Source: Mucilaginibacter sp. SJ
Lineage (GTDB): Bacteria > Bacteroidota > Bacteroidia > Sphingobacteriales > Sphingobacteriaceae
Length of the DNA stretch: 64,000 nt
Direction of reading: 5' to 3'
Assembly (NCBI RefSeq): GCF_028993635.1
Contig: NZ_CP118631.1
Location: 3,410,001-3,474,000 of the forward strand
Part shown: one piece after another, positions 8,439 to 16,786 of the stretch
Layout of the letters: each line of letters starts with the position of its first letter
Numbering within the stretch: the stretch's first letter is position 1
Notes under the pieces: model-generated
What the model was told of the DNA's origin: nothing
The model's database searches: none
The model's input: the letters and a program-made list of their open reading frames with translations, nothing else
Position numbers and translations under genes: made by a program

Positions 8439-10268
8439 CTAATTCACCATCCTCCCCGCAATATCCACCGACCGCGCAAAAGGATTAAAAAACCTGTTGG
8501 CCAGTATGGCAAATTCCCGACGGGTTACCGGGCGTTTCATATCAAAAGCAGAACTAAATTTATATTGATCTTTCCATGCTTTTTGCATGGCAATCTCTAA
8601 AGTATGCGGATCGGTTAGCGTAGTTTCGCTTATAAACGATAACAGGTTTCCTACCGTGAACAGCGGACCGGGCTTTTCTTTATTGAACCATAAAAAACCG
8701 CGGGTATAGGTTTCTTCCAGTGTTGGTTTTATTTCGGCAGTGGCTACCAATGAATCAGGCTGAAAAAGCAACCCTGCAGTATTGCCATCTGCTTTTTGCA
8801 CCCCTTTTAATAGTCCGGAAGCACCTATTTGTTGTATCGCCCTGAAATACGGATCGGTTGGTTTAATATCGGCAAATGGCATGATCCAGGCTTTAAAATC
8901 CAGCAGTTCGCCCTGGATTATCCGCACATTCAGATTTTGCGTAGTAGTTTTAAAAAAGGCGCAATAGGCTGCTGTAGCACCGGCACCCTGCCCAATAGCC
9001 ATTTGTACCGAGGGGTACATGGTACTGGCATTTACCAGGTGCGTTACCGACATGGCTTTTTCCGTTACCAATAAATTGCCCAGGTCTTTAAGCACAATGA
9101 CCCCCAGGGGCACGCCATAGGCAGGGAAAGGTGGGTAATTAACTTTCGGAGCATTGGCATCTGTATAATGCTGGCCCGGGGAGGCATCGCCAACGGCAAT
9201 AGCTGTACGGTAAAGTTTTGATTCGCGGTCGTAAGGTTTGTACACATCATCCATCATCATCCTCACCAAACCTTTTGTCGCGCGACCGGCTTCGCGCAGG
9301 TAGGGGATATATGGCAAGTGATCGGGCGTGGTAAAACCATCGTCCAATCCCAGATTTCTATAACCCAGTTCGGTTTGCAAATAGTAGATCAAACCCAAAG
9401 TATGCAAACGGGCTTTGGCATAAAAAGCCTCCCGGTTTTCGGGTTTTAAATTATCCGCGGTCACTGGGAACTGGTTTCCGCATTCGGCCCATTTGACCAT
9501 GTATTTCTCATTGGGCAGCCTGCCATCATCAAGCATTTTTTTGATGTTCTTCCCTTTAAGGCAGGTGTACACCGCGGCATCATACCCCTCGGGGCGGGGA
9601 ATAGTTTTATCGGCCGAAGTGCCAAAATCCTTCAAAATGGAAATCCAGCTAAGGTCCTGTAATTGTGGCGATTCATTATCAGGTGCAAGGGGCTCGGCAG
9701 TTTGTTTTTTACTCTCAAAGCCATAAATGTAGGTTTCGCCTGCTTTGGCGGCCACATCGCCGGTTTCTGTAGCGTCAATAACTACTTTGGCTTTTACGGT
9801 AGCCGTTTTCCCGTCGAGGGTGATAGTTACATCCCAACCGGTGCCATCTTTTTTAATGCCTGTAAATGGGGTGTTTAATTTTACAGTGAGGTTTTTTACC
9901 GTATCGGTTATTTTTTTGAGGATAGCGGCCCCGGTATAAGGTTCAAATCTTAGCGTAGCATTGTAAGCCGTATCATAACCCGGTGTTTTACTATAAAAAT
10001 CCCGCACCCTGCGCCTGAACTCGCCCCAGATGCCTGTTGGTAAATTGCGGTTACCTTCAATTATGCACATCCCGCCGGCTGTCATGCTGCCGCCAAGCCA
10101 GGGGCCTTGTTCAACCAGCATGGTTTTTAGTTTGCTTCGTGCGCCTTGTATGGCGGCCGCTGTTCCGCTTGCGCTTCCGCCTATGACTAATATGTCGGTT
10201 TTAATGGTTTGTGCAAAGGATAGCGTACAGTTAAAAACTAAAAGTACGGCCAGTAACTTTTTTATCAT
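8439..10268 (-). CDS. Exported FAD-dependent oxidoreductase (FAD_oxidored family)
   Basis: The 609-residue protein has a signal peptide (about residues 1-20, ending SFAQ). A Rossmann nucleotide-binding motif follows at residues 25-40 (ILVIGGSASGTAAAIQ), then a second family motif, GPWLGGSMTAGGM. A later segment, VKAKVVIDATETGDVAAKAG, is the typical second FAD-contact strand. This domain is common in Bacteroidota periplasmic enzymes, often linked to polysaccharide use, but the substrate is unknown. The last about 50 residues contain an SLH-like stretch (PVTRREFAILANRFF). It is divergent from the BstA-like gene. Confidence 0.85.
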   Translation of the reverse strand: MIKKLLAVLLVFNCTLSFAQTIKTDILVIGGSASGTAAAIQGARSKLKTMLVEQGPWLGGSMTAGGMCIIEGNRNLPTGIWGEFRRRVRDFYSKTPGYDTAYNATLRFEPYTGAAILKKITDTVKNLTVKLNTPFTGIKKDGTGWDVTITLDGKTATVKAKVVIDATETGDVAAKAGETYIYGFESKKQTAEPLAPDNESPQLQDLSWISILKDFGTSADKTIPRPEGYDAAVYTCLKGKNIKKMLDDGRLPNEKYMVKWAECGNQFPVTADNLKPENREAFYAKARLHTLGLIYYLQTELGYRNLGLDDGFTTPDHLPYIPYLREAGRATKGLVRMMMDDVYKPYDRESKLYRTAIAVGDASPGQHYTDANAPKVNYPPFPAYGVPLGVIVLKDLGNLLVTEKAMSVTHLVNASTMYPSVQMAIGQGAGATAAYCAFFKTTTQNLNVRIIQGELLDFKAWIMPFADIKPTDPYFRAIQQIGASGLLKGVQKADGNTAGLLFQPDSLVATAEIKPTLEETYTRGFLWFNKEKPGPLFTVGNLLSFISETTLTDPHTLEIAMQKAWKDQYKFSSAFDMKRPVTRREFAILANRFFNPFARSVDIAGRMVN

Positions 10269-10358
10269 TAGTTAAATTAACAATCTACAGAACGCTAAAA
10301 TAGGTCAAAAGCTTGTGGTAGTATAAAATAATACCTAATTTAAATTTTTTTAACATTT

Positions 10359-10895
10359 ATGATGACAGACGAACAAATGAAATACCCTATCGGGAAGTTT
10401 GCGCCCCCGGCTTCGTACACTGCCGAAGATATGCGCGGCTGGATTGAAGATATCGCTACCCTGCCCGGGAAACTGAGACATGCAATTGCCGGTCTTAATT
10501 ACCAGGAGCTGGATACCCCATACCGCACCGGCGGCTGGACACTGCGCCAGGTGATCCACCATTTGGCCGATAGCCACATGAATTCCATTACCCGCTTTAA
10601 GCTTGCCCTTACCGAAAATAACCCAACCATAAAGCCATATGAAGAGGCCGACTGGGCACTGCTGCCCGATTATCGGCTGCCGGTTGAGCCATCATTAAAA
10701 ATGCTGGAAGGCATCCATCAGCATTTTGTAGCCCTGTTTGAAAGTTTCACCGAAAACGAATGGGTACGCACATTTGTTCACCCGGCCTCGGGCGAAACGA
10801 TATCGCTGAAAAAAGGACTGGCCCTGTACGCATGGCACAGCAACCATCATTTGGCACATGTAACCGAAACGGTGAAGAAGTTTGCGAAGGTTTAA
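10359..10895 (+). CDS. DinB/YfiT-family metal-dependent protein, bacillithiol transferase (BstA)-like
   Basis: The YfiT branch of the DinB four-helix-bundle superfamily binds a divalent metal with three histidines; characterised members transfer bacillithiol to electrophiles. The 178-residue length is typical. The N-terminus has the family's YPIGKF motif. Candidate ligands are H67 in RQVIHHLADSH and H160 and H164 in AWHSNHHLAHV. ATG at 10359 and a second ATG immediately after it are both possible starts. A thiol S-transferase role is inferred from the family; bacillithiol genes are not in view. Confidence 0.8.
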   Translation: MMTDEQMKYPIGKFAPPASYTAEDMRGWIEDIATLPGKLRHAIAGLNYQELDTPYRTGGWTLRQVIHHLADSHMNSITRFKLALTENNPTIKPYEEADWALLPDYRLPVEPSLKMLEGIHQHFVALFESFTENEWVRTFVHPASGETISLKKGLALYAWHSNHHLAHVTETVKKFAKV

Positions 10896-10905
10896 TTTTG
10901 AGGTG

Positions 10906-10932
10906 AAAGGATAAAGGTAAAAGGCGAAAGGT
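10906..10932. repeat. Short-unit repeat behind the BstA-like gene
   Basis: AAAGG(A/T/C)-type units are repeated four to five times directly after the stop codon. This is another member of the locus-specific degenerate repeats. Confidence 0.45.
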
Positions 10933-10950
10933 GTGTTTCACTGGAGTAGA

Positions 10951-11287
10951 GTTTTATGTTCCCTCAGGGTCTCTCGCAGATTTAAGTTAACCCATAAAAC
11001 TTGTCGCTTAAACAGCAAAACGTCATGTTTTGCCCCTCTGTGGCAAAGGATATTCTATAACTTTACAAGCTACAACTCTTTTGCACCGCTGGTGCACCTG
11101 TACTTGAGCAATTAATATATGTTTATTAAATTGTAAAATCCCCCGGGAGGGAGAAAAGGTTTGTAGAAATAACGTCACAGCCCTTACCCGAACCCCGGAG
11201 GGGTTCAACTTATGAAGATTAACCAATTTGACTATTGATTTTGTGGGTAAACTTGAATCTGCGAGAGACCCTGATGGGACGTTAAAA
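10951..11287. mobile_element. Non-coding element with about 36-bp terminal inverted repeats (MITE-like)
   Basis: The left end, about 10951-11000, is the reverse complement of the right end, about 11238-11287. The core begins TCAGGGTCTCTCGCAGATT and continues for about 36 bp with three mismatches, and similarity extends outward for another dozen bases. The interior, about 240 bp, has no convincing ORF. Length, terminal repeats and lack of coding resemble a miniature inverted-repeat transposable element. No matching transposase is in the window and I could not identify a clear target duplication. Confidence 0.55.
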
Positions 11288-11343
11288 TGACGTAAATGTA
11301 AGTTATTGATTGTCGGATGTGTTTTTTAATTGATTTGTTGATA

Positions 11344-11432
11344 TGGGCGTTGCCTGCGGCCCGGGCTGTACGCTTATACTGCACAAGGCATTAGCCATTG
11401 GCCGGTATCCGCTACTATCACTAACGCGGCCA
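11344..11432. repeat. Copy of an about 85-bp dispersed repeat (GGGCGTTGCC ... CCCTAACG type)
   Basis: This stretch matches, in reverse orientation, the sequence at about 59926-60005. Both share GGGCGTTGCCT, then GGCCGGGCT-like, CGCTxATAC, TTGGCCGGTA and CCGCTxCTATCxCTAACG blocks in the same order. The middle differs more than the ends. It is intergenic. A third, partial copy flanks the insertion sequence near 52205-52237. Confidence 0.6.
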
Positions 11433-11555
11433 CCGCACAACATCACTAAAATATATTGTACACGTTATCACTTTTTTTCAGGATTTCACCTTGTGGTTCC
11501 TCGAAATGAGGCTTTTTTAAACATCATCCGCACATCATCCGGCCATCCTTTAATC

Positions 11556-12086
11556 CTAAAAATCACGGTTCAGATATTCATCCACCGCTTTCACTGCATT
11601 TTCATACCTATCCTGCCCAAGGCCTGATATTACTACGTACCGGGCGTTAAGCGCCTGAAGTTCGCGGTGCCAAACGTTCATAAAATATGCGCGCCTGGTT
11701 GGGAAATTGCGCAAGGGATCGTCCTGCCAGGGCAGATCGATATCCAGGAGTAAATAAAAATCATAGGGATGATGAGGCAGTTCGTCAAGCACTTCCTGCG
11801 GGGCGCTGCCAAACATTTCCTCACTCCAGATCTTTACTGTTAAAAAAGTGGTATCACAAATCAGGATCCCATTAGCCTGCGGCAGCAGCTTTTTTTCAAG
11901 TGCCAGTTGGCCGTGAAACATATTTACCTCGTCCTGCCAGGTACAATCGCCCTTAAGGTTTGCACAATACTCGCGCGAATACTCCGGTACAGCTATCGTA
12001 TTATAATGCGCCGCCAGATATTCAGACATGGTTGACTTCCCTGTTGATTCGGGGCCTACAACTGCTATTTTGAGTATTTTGTTCAT
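11556..12086 (-). CDS. AAA_28-family ATPase, NadR ribosylnicotinamide-kinase-like
   Basis: The 176-residue protein has a P-loop at residues 11-19 (GPESTGKST), the form found in the C-terminal kinase domain of NadR. A second motif, PEYSREY, also fits that family. LLLDIDLPWQDD near residue 133 resembles the lid/Walker B region. The transcriptional-regulator and adenylyltransferase domains of full NadR are missing. It may phosphorylate nicotinamide riboside or a similar nucleoside, but this is inferred from the domain alone. No NAD-transport gene such as pnuC lies next to it. Confidence 0.72.
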   Translation of the reverse strand: MNKILKIAVVGPESTGKSTMSEYLAAHYNTIAVPEYSREYCANLKGDCTWQDEVNMFHGQLALEKKLLPQANGILICDTTFLTVKIWSEEMFGSAPQEVLDELPHHPYDFYLLLDIDLPWQDDPLRNFPTRRAYFMNVWHRELQALNARYVVISGLGQDRYENAVKAVDEYLNRDF

Positions 12087-12111
12087 GAACTATAAAAGTA
12101 AAGTGCTGGCC

Positions 12112-12228
12112 GCGTGCGACTCCCCTCTTGAGAGGAGCGAAGGGGTGTGTCTCTGCTTTGACAAGCATACAGCAGCCCCCCCTGCTACTACTCGTTCCTC
12201 CGCGCTCCATCTCAAGAGGGGATTTTAA
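12112..12228. repeat. Hairpin-forming intergenic element (CCCCTCTTGAGA type)
   Basis: TCCCCTCTTGAGAGGAGCG near 12121 is mirrored by CGCTCCATCTCAAGAGGGGA near 12208-12227. The interior carries smaller pairings. It resembles the elements at 4832 and 49273 and lies upstream of the ATPase gene. Confidence 0.55.
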
Positions 12229-12267
12229 AATCCTTATCATTCGGGTGTTCCCTGCGGCAGCAAATTT

Positions 12268-12360
12268 GTCTGAATCAGAATTTTCAGAATTCAAGAATAT
12301 CCAGAATGTGATGTGCTAATCTGAAAATTCAAACATTCTGAAAATTCTGATTCTGACGCT
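12268..12360. repeat. Degenerate CAGAATT/TTCTGA repeat
   Basis: About ten variants of (T)CAGAATTxxx and its complement TTCTGAAAATT occur in 90 bp just downstream of the M28 peptidase stop codon. Because both orientations occur, parts can pair, but there is no T-rich tail typical of a terminator. Confidence 0.5.
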
Positions 12361-12361
12361 C

Positions 12362-13669
12362 TTATTCCGTCTTCTTCGGAACCCTTGTTGGTGTATCCTG
12401 GCCCGAAACTATAGTACGCGAGCTTAGGGCTATCGCGCGGATGGCCGAAGTAATATTATCTACATCCAGCGAACTAAATTCGTCGCCAACAGTGTGGTAT
12501 AATTTGTCAATATCAATCTGGTCGGTTGAGATGGTGTGGGCCGGTACGCCAACTTCAGCCAGCGACGCGTTATCACTTCTGTAAAACAGGTTCTGGTCCG
12601 GGTAAGGGTCCGGGTAAAACTTAAAGGCCGTACCTTTCAGGTTCTTTTGCAGGATCTTGCCAAAATCAGATCTTTCAAACCCGGTAATAAATGCCGAATT
12701 AGTGCCGAATTTGGACGCTTTACCAATCATTTCGATGTTGAACATGGCAACTACCTTATCTGCATCTATTTGTTTAGCAAAGTACTGAGAGCCGTATTCG
12801 CCAATCTCTTCGGCAGTAAAAGCTACGAAAATAAGTGTGCGGGCGTTGTTGTTTAACTTTTTATAGTATTTAGCCAGGCTCAATACAGCGGTTGTGCCTG
12901 AGGCATCATCATCCGCGCCATTGGCAATGCTGTCTGTTACGCCGGGTTTATCAGGTTTGATAATCCCCAAGTGGTCATAGTGTCCCGAAAATACCACATA
13001 TTCATTCGGCTTGGTTTTCCCGGGGAGGATACCGGCAACATTAAACAGCGGCAATTCTTCGTTTTTGATATCACAGTTAACATCAAACGATGCTGTGTTA
13101 TCGAACTTACCCAATACAAATACCAAAGGCTGCTTTACTGTGCCTTTAAAGTTTGTACTGCCTGCCCCCAGGTACGACTTAACCCGGCTAAACAGCTCTT
13201 TAAATTTAGGGTCGATCAGCAAAAGTGTTTTTTTGCCGCTTTGTAAAGCCGCCCGGTACTCGGTCCTGAAATTTTTATCCGCACCAACGGTAACTACCTG
13301 TACATCTTTATCGCTTGCCCATTTAAACGAATCCGTACCGCTTGCAAACACGCTGTCGGCAGCTATAGCTTTACCATTGATGCTTACACTCAAGCTAAGG
13401 GGGGCCGATCGTACCATTGTAAAGTTTTGACGGTAACCGGTATTGCCTGCCATAGGTTTAAGACCGGCCTTTTTATATTCGCCTTCAATAAATGTAGCTG
13501 CCTTTTCAATGCCCGGCGTAAAAGTGGCCCTGCCCTGCATATCATCGGCCGACAGCGTTTTGATAATCCGGGTTACATCATCTTTACTAATGAGTGTATT
13601 AACATCCTGTGCAAAGCCATAAGCCGAAACGCTTAATAATGCCGCTGTTATTATAGAGATCTTTTTCAT
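12362..13669 (-). CDS. Exported M28-family zinc metallopeptidase
   Basis: Predicted periplasmic aminopeptidase or carboxypeptidase with two zinc ions. The 435-residue protein has a signal peptide (about residues 1-20). The catalytic part shows the M28 order of ligands: FSGHYDHLG, NGADDDASG, FTAEEIGEYGS, the EMIG segment and a late histidine in PAHTIST. A protease-associated-like insert lies between the N-terminal region and the catalytic core. It ends two bases from the upstream M61 peptidase gene, so the two form an operon of exported peptidases. Confidence 0.9.
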   Translation of the reverse strand: MKKISIITAALLSVSAYGFAQDVNTLISKDDVTRIIKTLSADDMQGRATFTPGIEKAATFIEGEYKKAGLKPMAGNTGYRQNFTMVRSAPLSLSVSINGKAIAADSVFASGTDSFKWASDKDVQVVTVGADKNFRTEYRAALQSGKKTLLLIDPKFKELFSRVKSYLGAGSTNFKGTVKQPLVFVLGKFDNTASFDVNCDIKNEELPLFNVAGILPGKTKPNEYVVFSGHYDHLGIIKPDKPGVTDSIANGADDDASGTTAVLSLAKYYKKLNNNARTLIFVAFTAEEIGEYGSQYFAKQIDADKVVAMFNIEMIGKASKFGTNSAFITGFERSDFGKILQKNLKGTAFKFYPDPYPDQNLFYRSDNASLAEVGVPAHTISTDQIDIDKLYHTVGDEFSSLDVDNITSAIRAIALSSRTIVSGQDTPTRVPKKTE

Positions 13670-13671
13670 AA

Positions 13672-15549
13672 TTATTTGACTTTTGATTGCAGCCAGTTGT
13701 TACGGAAAGTTTCCTGTTCTTTACTTAGTTGTTTGCCTGCCTTTTCAAAGGTTACCACTTCAAAATTGGGGTTTTCCTCAAGTGTGATAGTGGTTTCATG
13801 GGCACCGGTCCGGTTTTTATAGTTTACCATGATCTTATCGCCCGGCTTTTTATCGGCAATGGCATCACTAAACCCTTTCTGATCTTTAATATCTTTTCCA
13901 TCAACTTTCAGGATCACATCACCCGCATCGATGCCTGCCTTGTAAACCGGGGTACCTATAGTCGTGCTTGAAAGTATTGGCAAACCTTCGGCATCCGCAG
14001 CACGTGCCTGCCCGGCGCGGCCACGGCCCGGAGTAACCGCCAGAGGACCAGCCCAGCCTTTGCCCGGCTGTACTTTACGCAGTACCAGGCCTGCTTTAGC
14101 TAATAGTTCTTCGTAATTGTTTTTGTCGGTTCCGTTGATGTAACGCTTAAAGAAATCGGCCGCGAACTTAGGGTTATTGGTTACTTTACCTAAATCGGTT
14201 TGCAAATCGGGAATGGTATACGGTTTCATTACTTTACCCCGGTTAAGCCAAACAGCACGCATATAATCATCAAGCGTCATGTTAAAATCGCTGCGGAGGC
14301 GAAGGTCGAGCGCCAACGCAATAGCACCGCCATAAGTGTAATAACTGGTAAAATCGTTAACGTTATTATTAGGGTCGATAGATACACCTGCATCGGCAAA
14401 GACCGAATAGCGGCTCATTTGGGCGGCCGAATATTTGGCAGCGGCAGGTGTGTTTAAGATCTGGTTTACTAAACCGGCAATGGTTTTGGTATAATCATCA
14501 ACCGTTACAAAGCCGGCGCGGGCAAGTAATAACTCGCCGTAATATTGCGTAAAACCTTCGGCAAACCAAAGCTCACTGCTCATGTTGGCGTGTTCAAAGT
14601 TAAAAGGCTCCAATGATTTTGGGCGGATGCGTTTTACATTCCAGCTATGGAAGTATTCATGTGCATAAACACCCATGAGGTTGTTTTCAAATCCTTCAAC
14701 CTTGGGTGCCGGAATAGTTATAGAAGTAGAGTTACGATGTTCCATACCGTCGCCTGATACAGCAGGGTTTACATCGCTCACAAAAGTGTACTCGCCAAAA
14801 TCATAATTGGGCAGTTCGCCAAATACGGCTTTTTCTTCCAGCACCAGCTTCCGGATCATCTTGCCGAAGTTATCAATCACCGCCTGGCTATCGTCTGAGT
14901 GCATGGTAAGGTTTATTTTTTCTTTCTTACCATCGGTATTTACTACTTCCCAGCTACTGACGTTGTAATTGGACAGTTCGGTAGGGCTATCCATCATATA
15001 TTGCAGATTGGGTGCGCTGTACACATTTGAGCCTTCATGTTTAAGTTGTGAAGCTACTTTCCAGCCGTATTTATCAATGTCGTTAAACTCAAATGTAAGG
15101 GGGCGTTTATCCTGCCCTACCACCCACATAAACGCGGCAGGCATATTCAGGTGGGCATGGCTCGGATCAATAGAAGCATAAGTACCATCGGTCCAGTTGC
15201 CAAAAAGTGTATAGCTTACTTTTACCGCGGCCGGGTGTTCTCCCACTTCATAAACATCGCCCTCAATTTGGGTTAAGGGCAGTTCCTTACCGTCAACATC
15301 GGTAGCTTTAACGTTGTAAATATTTTTACCAAACTCATGGGTTGCATAACGACCGGCAGATGAGCGGCTCATCCGTACCCTGAAAGCACCTGATGGCGCC
15401 TGCGGAATGGTCATACTTATCTCAGCCTCGTGATGGGCCGCGTTTGGAAATGATATGGAATAGTAAATAGCTTTTTGTGGTTCCTGCTGTGCCATAGCAC
15501 TGCACGCAAGTACCGAGGCGGCGGTAAAGAGTAGTAATTTTTTCATCAA
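13672..15549 (-). CDS. Exported M61-family (glycyl aminopeptidase-like) peptidase with PDZ domain
   Basis: The 625-residue protein starts with a signal peptide (about residues 1-20). The zinc signature HEYFH sits in AHEYFHSWNVKRIRP, and the third ligand glutamate in WFAEGFTQYY, exactly as in M61 peptidases. A PDZ domain fills about residues 490-590 (GTPVYKAGIDAGDVILKVDG), which suggests substrate recognition by peptide ends. It is the first gene of a pair with the M28 peptidase. A role in degrading imported peptides is inferred. Confidence 0.9.
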   Translation of the reverse strand: MMKKLLLFTAASVLACSAMAQQEPQKAIYYSISFPNAAHHEAEISMTIPQAPSGAFRVRMSRSSAGRYATHEFGKNIYNVKATDVDGKELPLTQIEGDVYEVGEHPAAVKVSYTLFGNWTDGTYASIDPSHAHLNMPAAFMWVVGQDKRPLTFEFNDIDKYGWKVASQLKHEGSNVYSAPNLQYMMDSPTELSNYNVSSWEVVNTDGKKEKINLTMHSDDSQAVIDNFGKMIRKLVLEEKAVFGELPNYDFGEYTFVSDVNPAVSGDGMEHRNSTSITIPAPKVEGFENNLMGVYAHEYFHSWNVKRIRPKSLEPFNFEHANMSSELWFAEGFTQYYGELLLARAGFVTVDDYTKTIAGLVNQILNTPAAAKYSAAQMSRYSVFADAGVSIDPNNNVNDFTSYYTYGGAIALALDLRLRSDFNMTLDDYMRAVWLNRGKVMKPYTIPDLQTDLGKVTNNPKFAADFFKRYINGTDKNNYEELLAKAGLVLRKVQPGKGWAGPLAVTPGRGRAGQARAADAEGLPILSSTTIGTPVYKAGIDAGDVILKVDGKDIKDQKGFSDAIADKKPGDKIMVNYKNRTGAHETTITLEENPNFEVVTFEKAGKQLSKEQETFRNNWLQSKVK

Positions 15550-15606
15550 CTTAAATTATCAGCGCTGAAATTACTATTAAATCGCGAAAAATTTATATCA
15601 ATATTA

Positions 15607-15954
15607 TTACCTGATATTGTCTAATACTATCGAAGTTTTTTGTCTCAAAACCGGGAGATCATTAATGATAACCTGCTAGATAAGATTAAAATCAACGCCA
15701 AAGTATTCGTGAACAAGAATGTGCCGCATCCCGATAATCTGTTTCCATTCTAAATCGGTGAACATTGCCTTTGTTTCGGGCGTAATGTAGTTGGCGGCCT
15801 CGCCAATAATTTCAATTTGCTTAACGCAGGCAAACCGCATCATTGAATTTGAAAGAAATGTTGTTAAGTCGGTATTTAAAGTATAAGAATGAATCTGATC
15901 AATTGCCTCTAAAATATGTAGCAATCTTTGGCTATCGCCCATCTTACCTCTCAT
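15607..15954 (-). pseudogene. hepT: HepT-type toxin gene interrupted by an in-frame amber codon
   Basis: HepT is a HEPN-domain RNase or tRNA-targeting toxin neutralised by MntA. The frame from ATG 15954 gives 92 residues with the full HEPN motif RHILVHEYF (R-x4-H-x-Y), then meets TAG at 15678-15676 after FNLI. Reading on in the same frame gives QVIINDLPVLRQ and a TAA at 15609-15607, which restores the usual length of about 115 and the usual family C-terminus. The stop stands where relatives commonly have tryptophan, so TGG to TAG is the simplest explanation. The catalytic motif is intact, so the short protein could retain some function. It overlaps mntA by 11 bp. Confidence 0.7.
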
Positions 15955-16237
15955 AAATCAAAATTTTGTCTTTTTCGATAAATGGCGAAAGGTATTTAGA
16001 TATGGCTTTTGACGAAATAAGGTCTACCTTTTTATGGAGCCTTTGTTGTATATCGGCTTGCATAGATACAAACCCCAAACCAATGTGCTTTGAGTAGTCA
16101 AGATCAACCAGGATGTCGATATCGCTTTCATCGTCGGCCTCATTGCGCGAATAGGAACCAAACAGATATGCCTTTATTACGGGTTGCCCCGAAAAGTAAT
16201 CTTTTAGTATTTGTATGTCCTTAGTTGATAACTGCAT
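15944..16237 (-). CDS. mntA: MntA-type nucleotidyltransferase antitoxin
   Basis: Minimal nucleotidyltransferases of this type AMPylate the tyrosine of HepT and so block the toxin. The motif GS-x10-DxD is complete in GSYSRNEADDESDIDILVD. From ATG 16237 the protein has 97 residues. An upstream in-frame ATG at 16261 lies within the promoter-like stretch and is less likely. A -7 element TATATTTG lies on the minus strand at 16252-16245, only 7 bp before this ATG, suggesting a leaderless message. The gene overlaps hepT by 11 bp, the usual order for this type VII toxin-antitoxin system. Confidence 0.85.
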   Translation of the reverse strand: MQLSTKDIQILKDYFSGQPVIKAYLFGSYSRNEADDESDIDILVDLDYSKHIGLGFVSMQADIQQRLHKKVDLISSKAISKYLSPFIEKDKILIYER

Positions 16238-16367
16238 CACTATACAAATATAACGAATCAATTGCTAAAATTACGTCCTCCAAACCTTTCGCTATTTCAT
16301 TTAAAAACCGGTTTGGTGCCATTCATTCTGTTTTATTATATGTACATTTAAAGAAATTTGCCGGCTT

Positions 16368-16649
16368 ATGATCCTCTTTTCAAAAAGAAATCTATACTAC
16401 ACCGATTATCAATGGACTACTTACATCCCGAATGATCCGCGTGTAAATGGCAGGCCCGATCATACTACGTTTAACAAAAACGAAGGGAATGAAATGGTAT
16501 ACCTGATCAATAAATTAATGGTGATTTGGGATTACCGTTTTGCCAATACCGGCAATAAAATGGAAAAACTGATCCACGATGAACTTCCTGCCGATATCAC
16601 CAGCCAGGAAGGTGTGCAGAACTGGCTTAAAACAAATTTGAAGTTTTAG
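16368..16649 (+). CDS. Conserved-looking hypothetical protein, 93 residues
   Basis: The protein is soluble, without signal peptide or membrane helix. It is rich in aromatic and polar residues (NLYYTDYQWTTYIPNDPR), then predicted helical (EGNEMVYLINKLMVIWDY). The composition and codon use look genuine and the ATG is preceded by a normal gap. I do not recognise a family. It stands alone between the toxin-antitoxin pair and radA, converging on radA. Confidence 0.6.
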   Translation: MILFSKRNLYYTDYQWTTYIPNDPRVNGRPDHTTFNKNEGNEMVYLINKLMVIWDYRFANTGNKMEKLIHDELPADITSQEGVQNWLKTNLKF

Positions 16650-16695
16650 AAAAAAGCTAAAAGCGGAATGCTTAAAGCTTAAAGCCAATAATTTT
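16650..16695. repeat. Degenerate AAAGC/GCTTAAAGC repeat
   Basis: Variants of AAAAGC, GCTTAAAGC and AAAGCC are repeated directly after a stop codon. This is a locus-specific low-complexity repeat. Confidence 0.45.
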
Positions 16696-16786
16696 ATGAT
16701 CATAGCTATCTAACAACACTATAAAAAGATAACATGAAATCAATTAAACGCTTTGAGCATTCTGCTTCAAGCCTTAAGCTCCCCTC

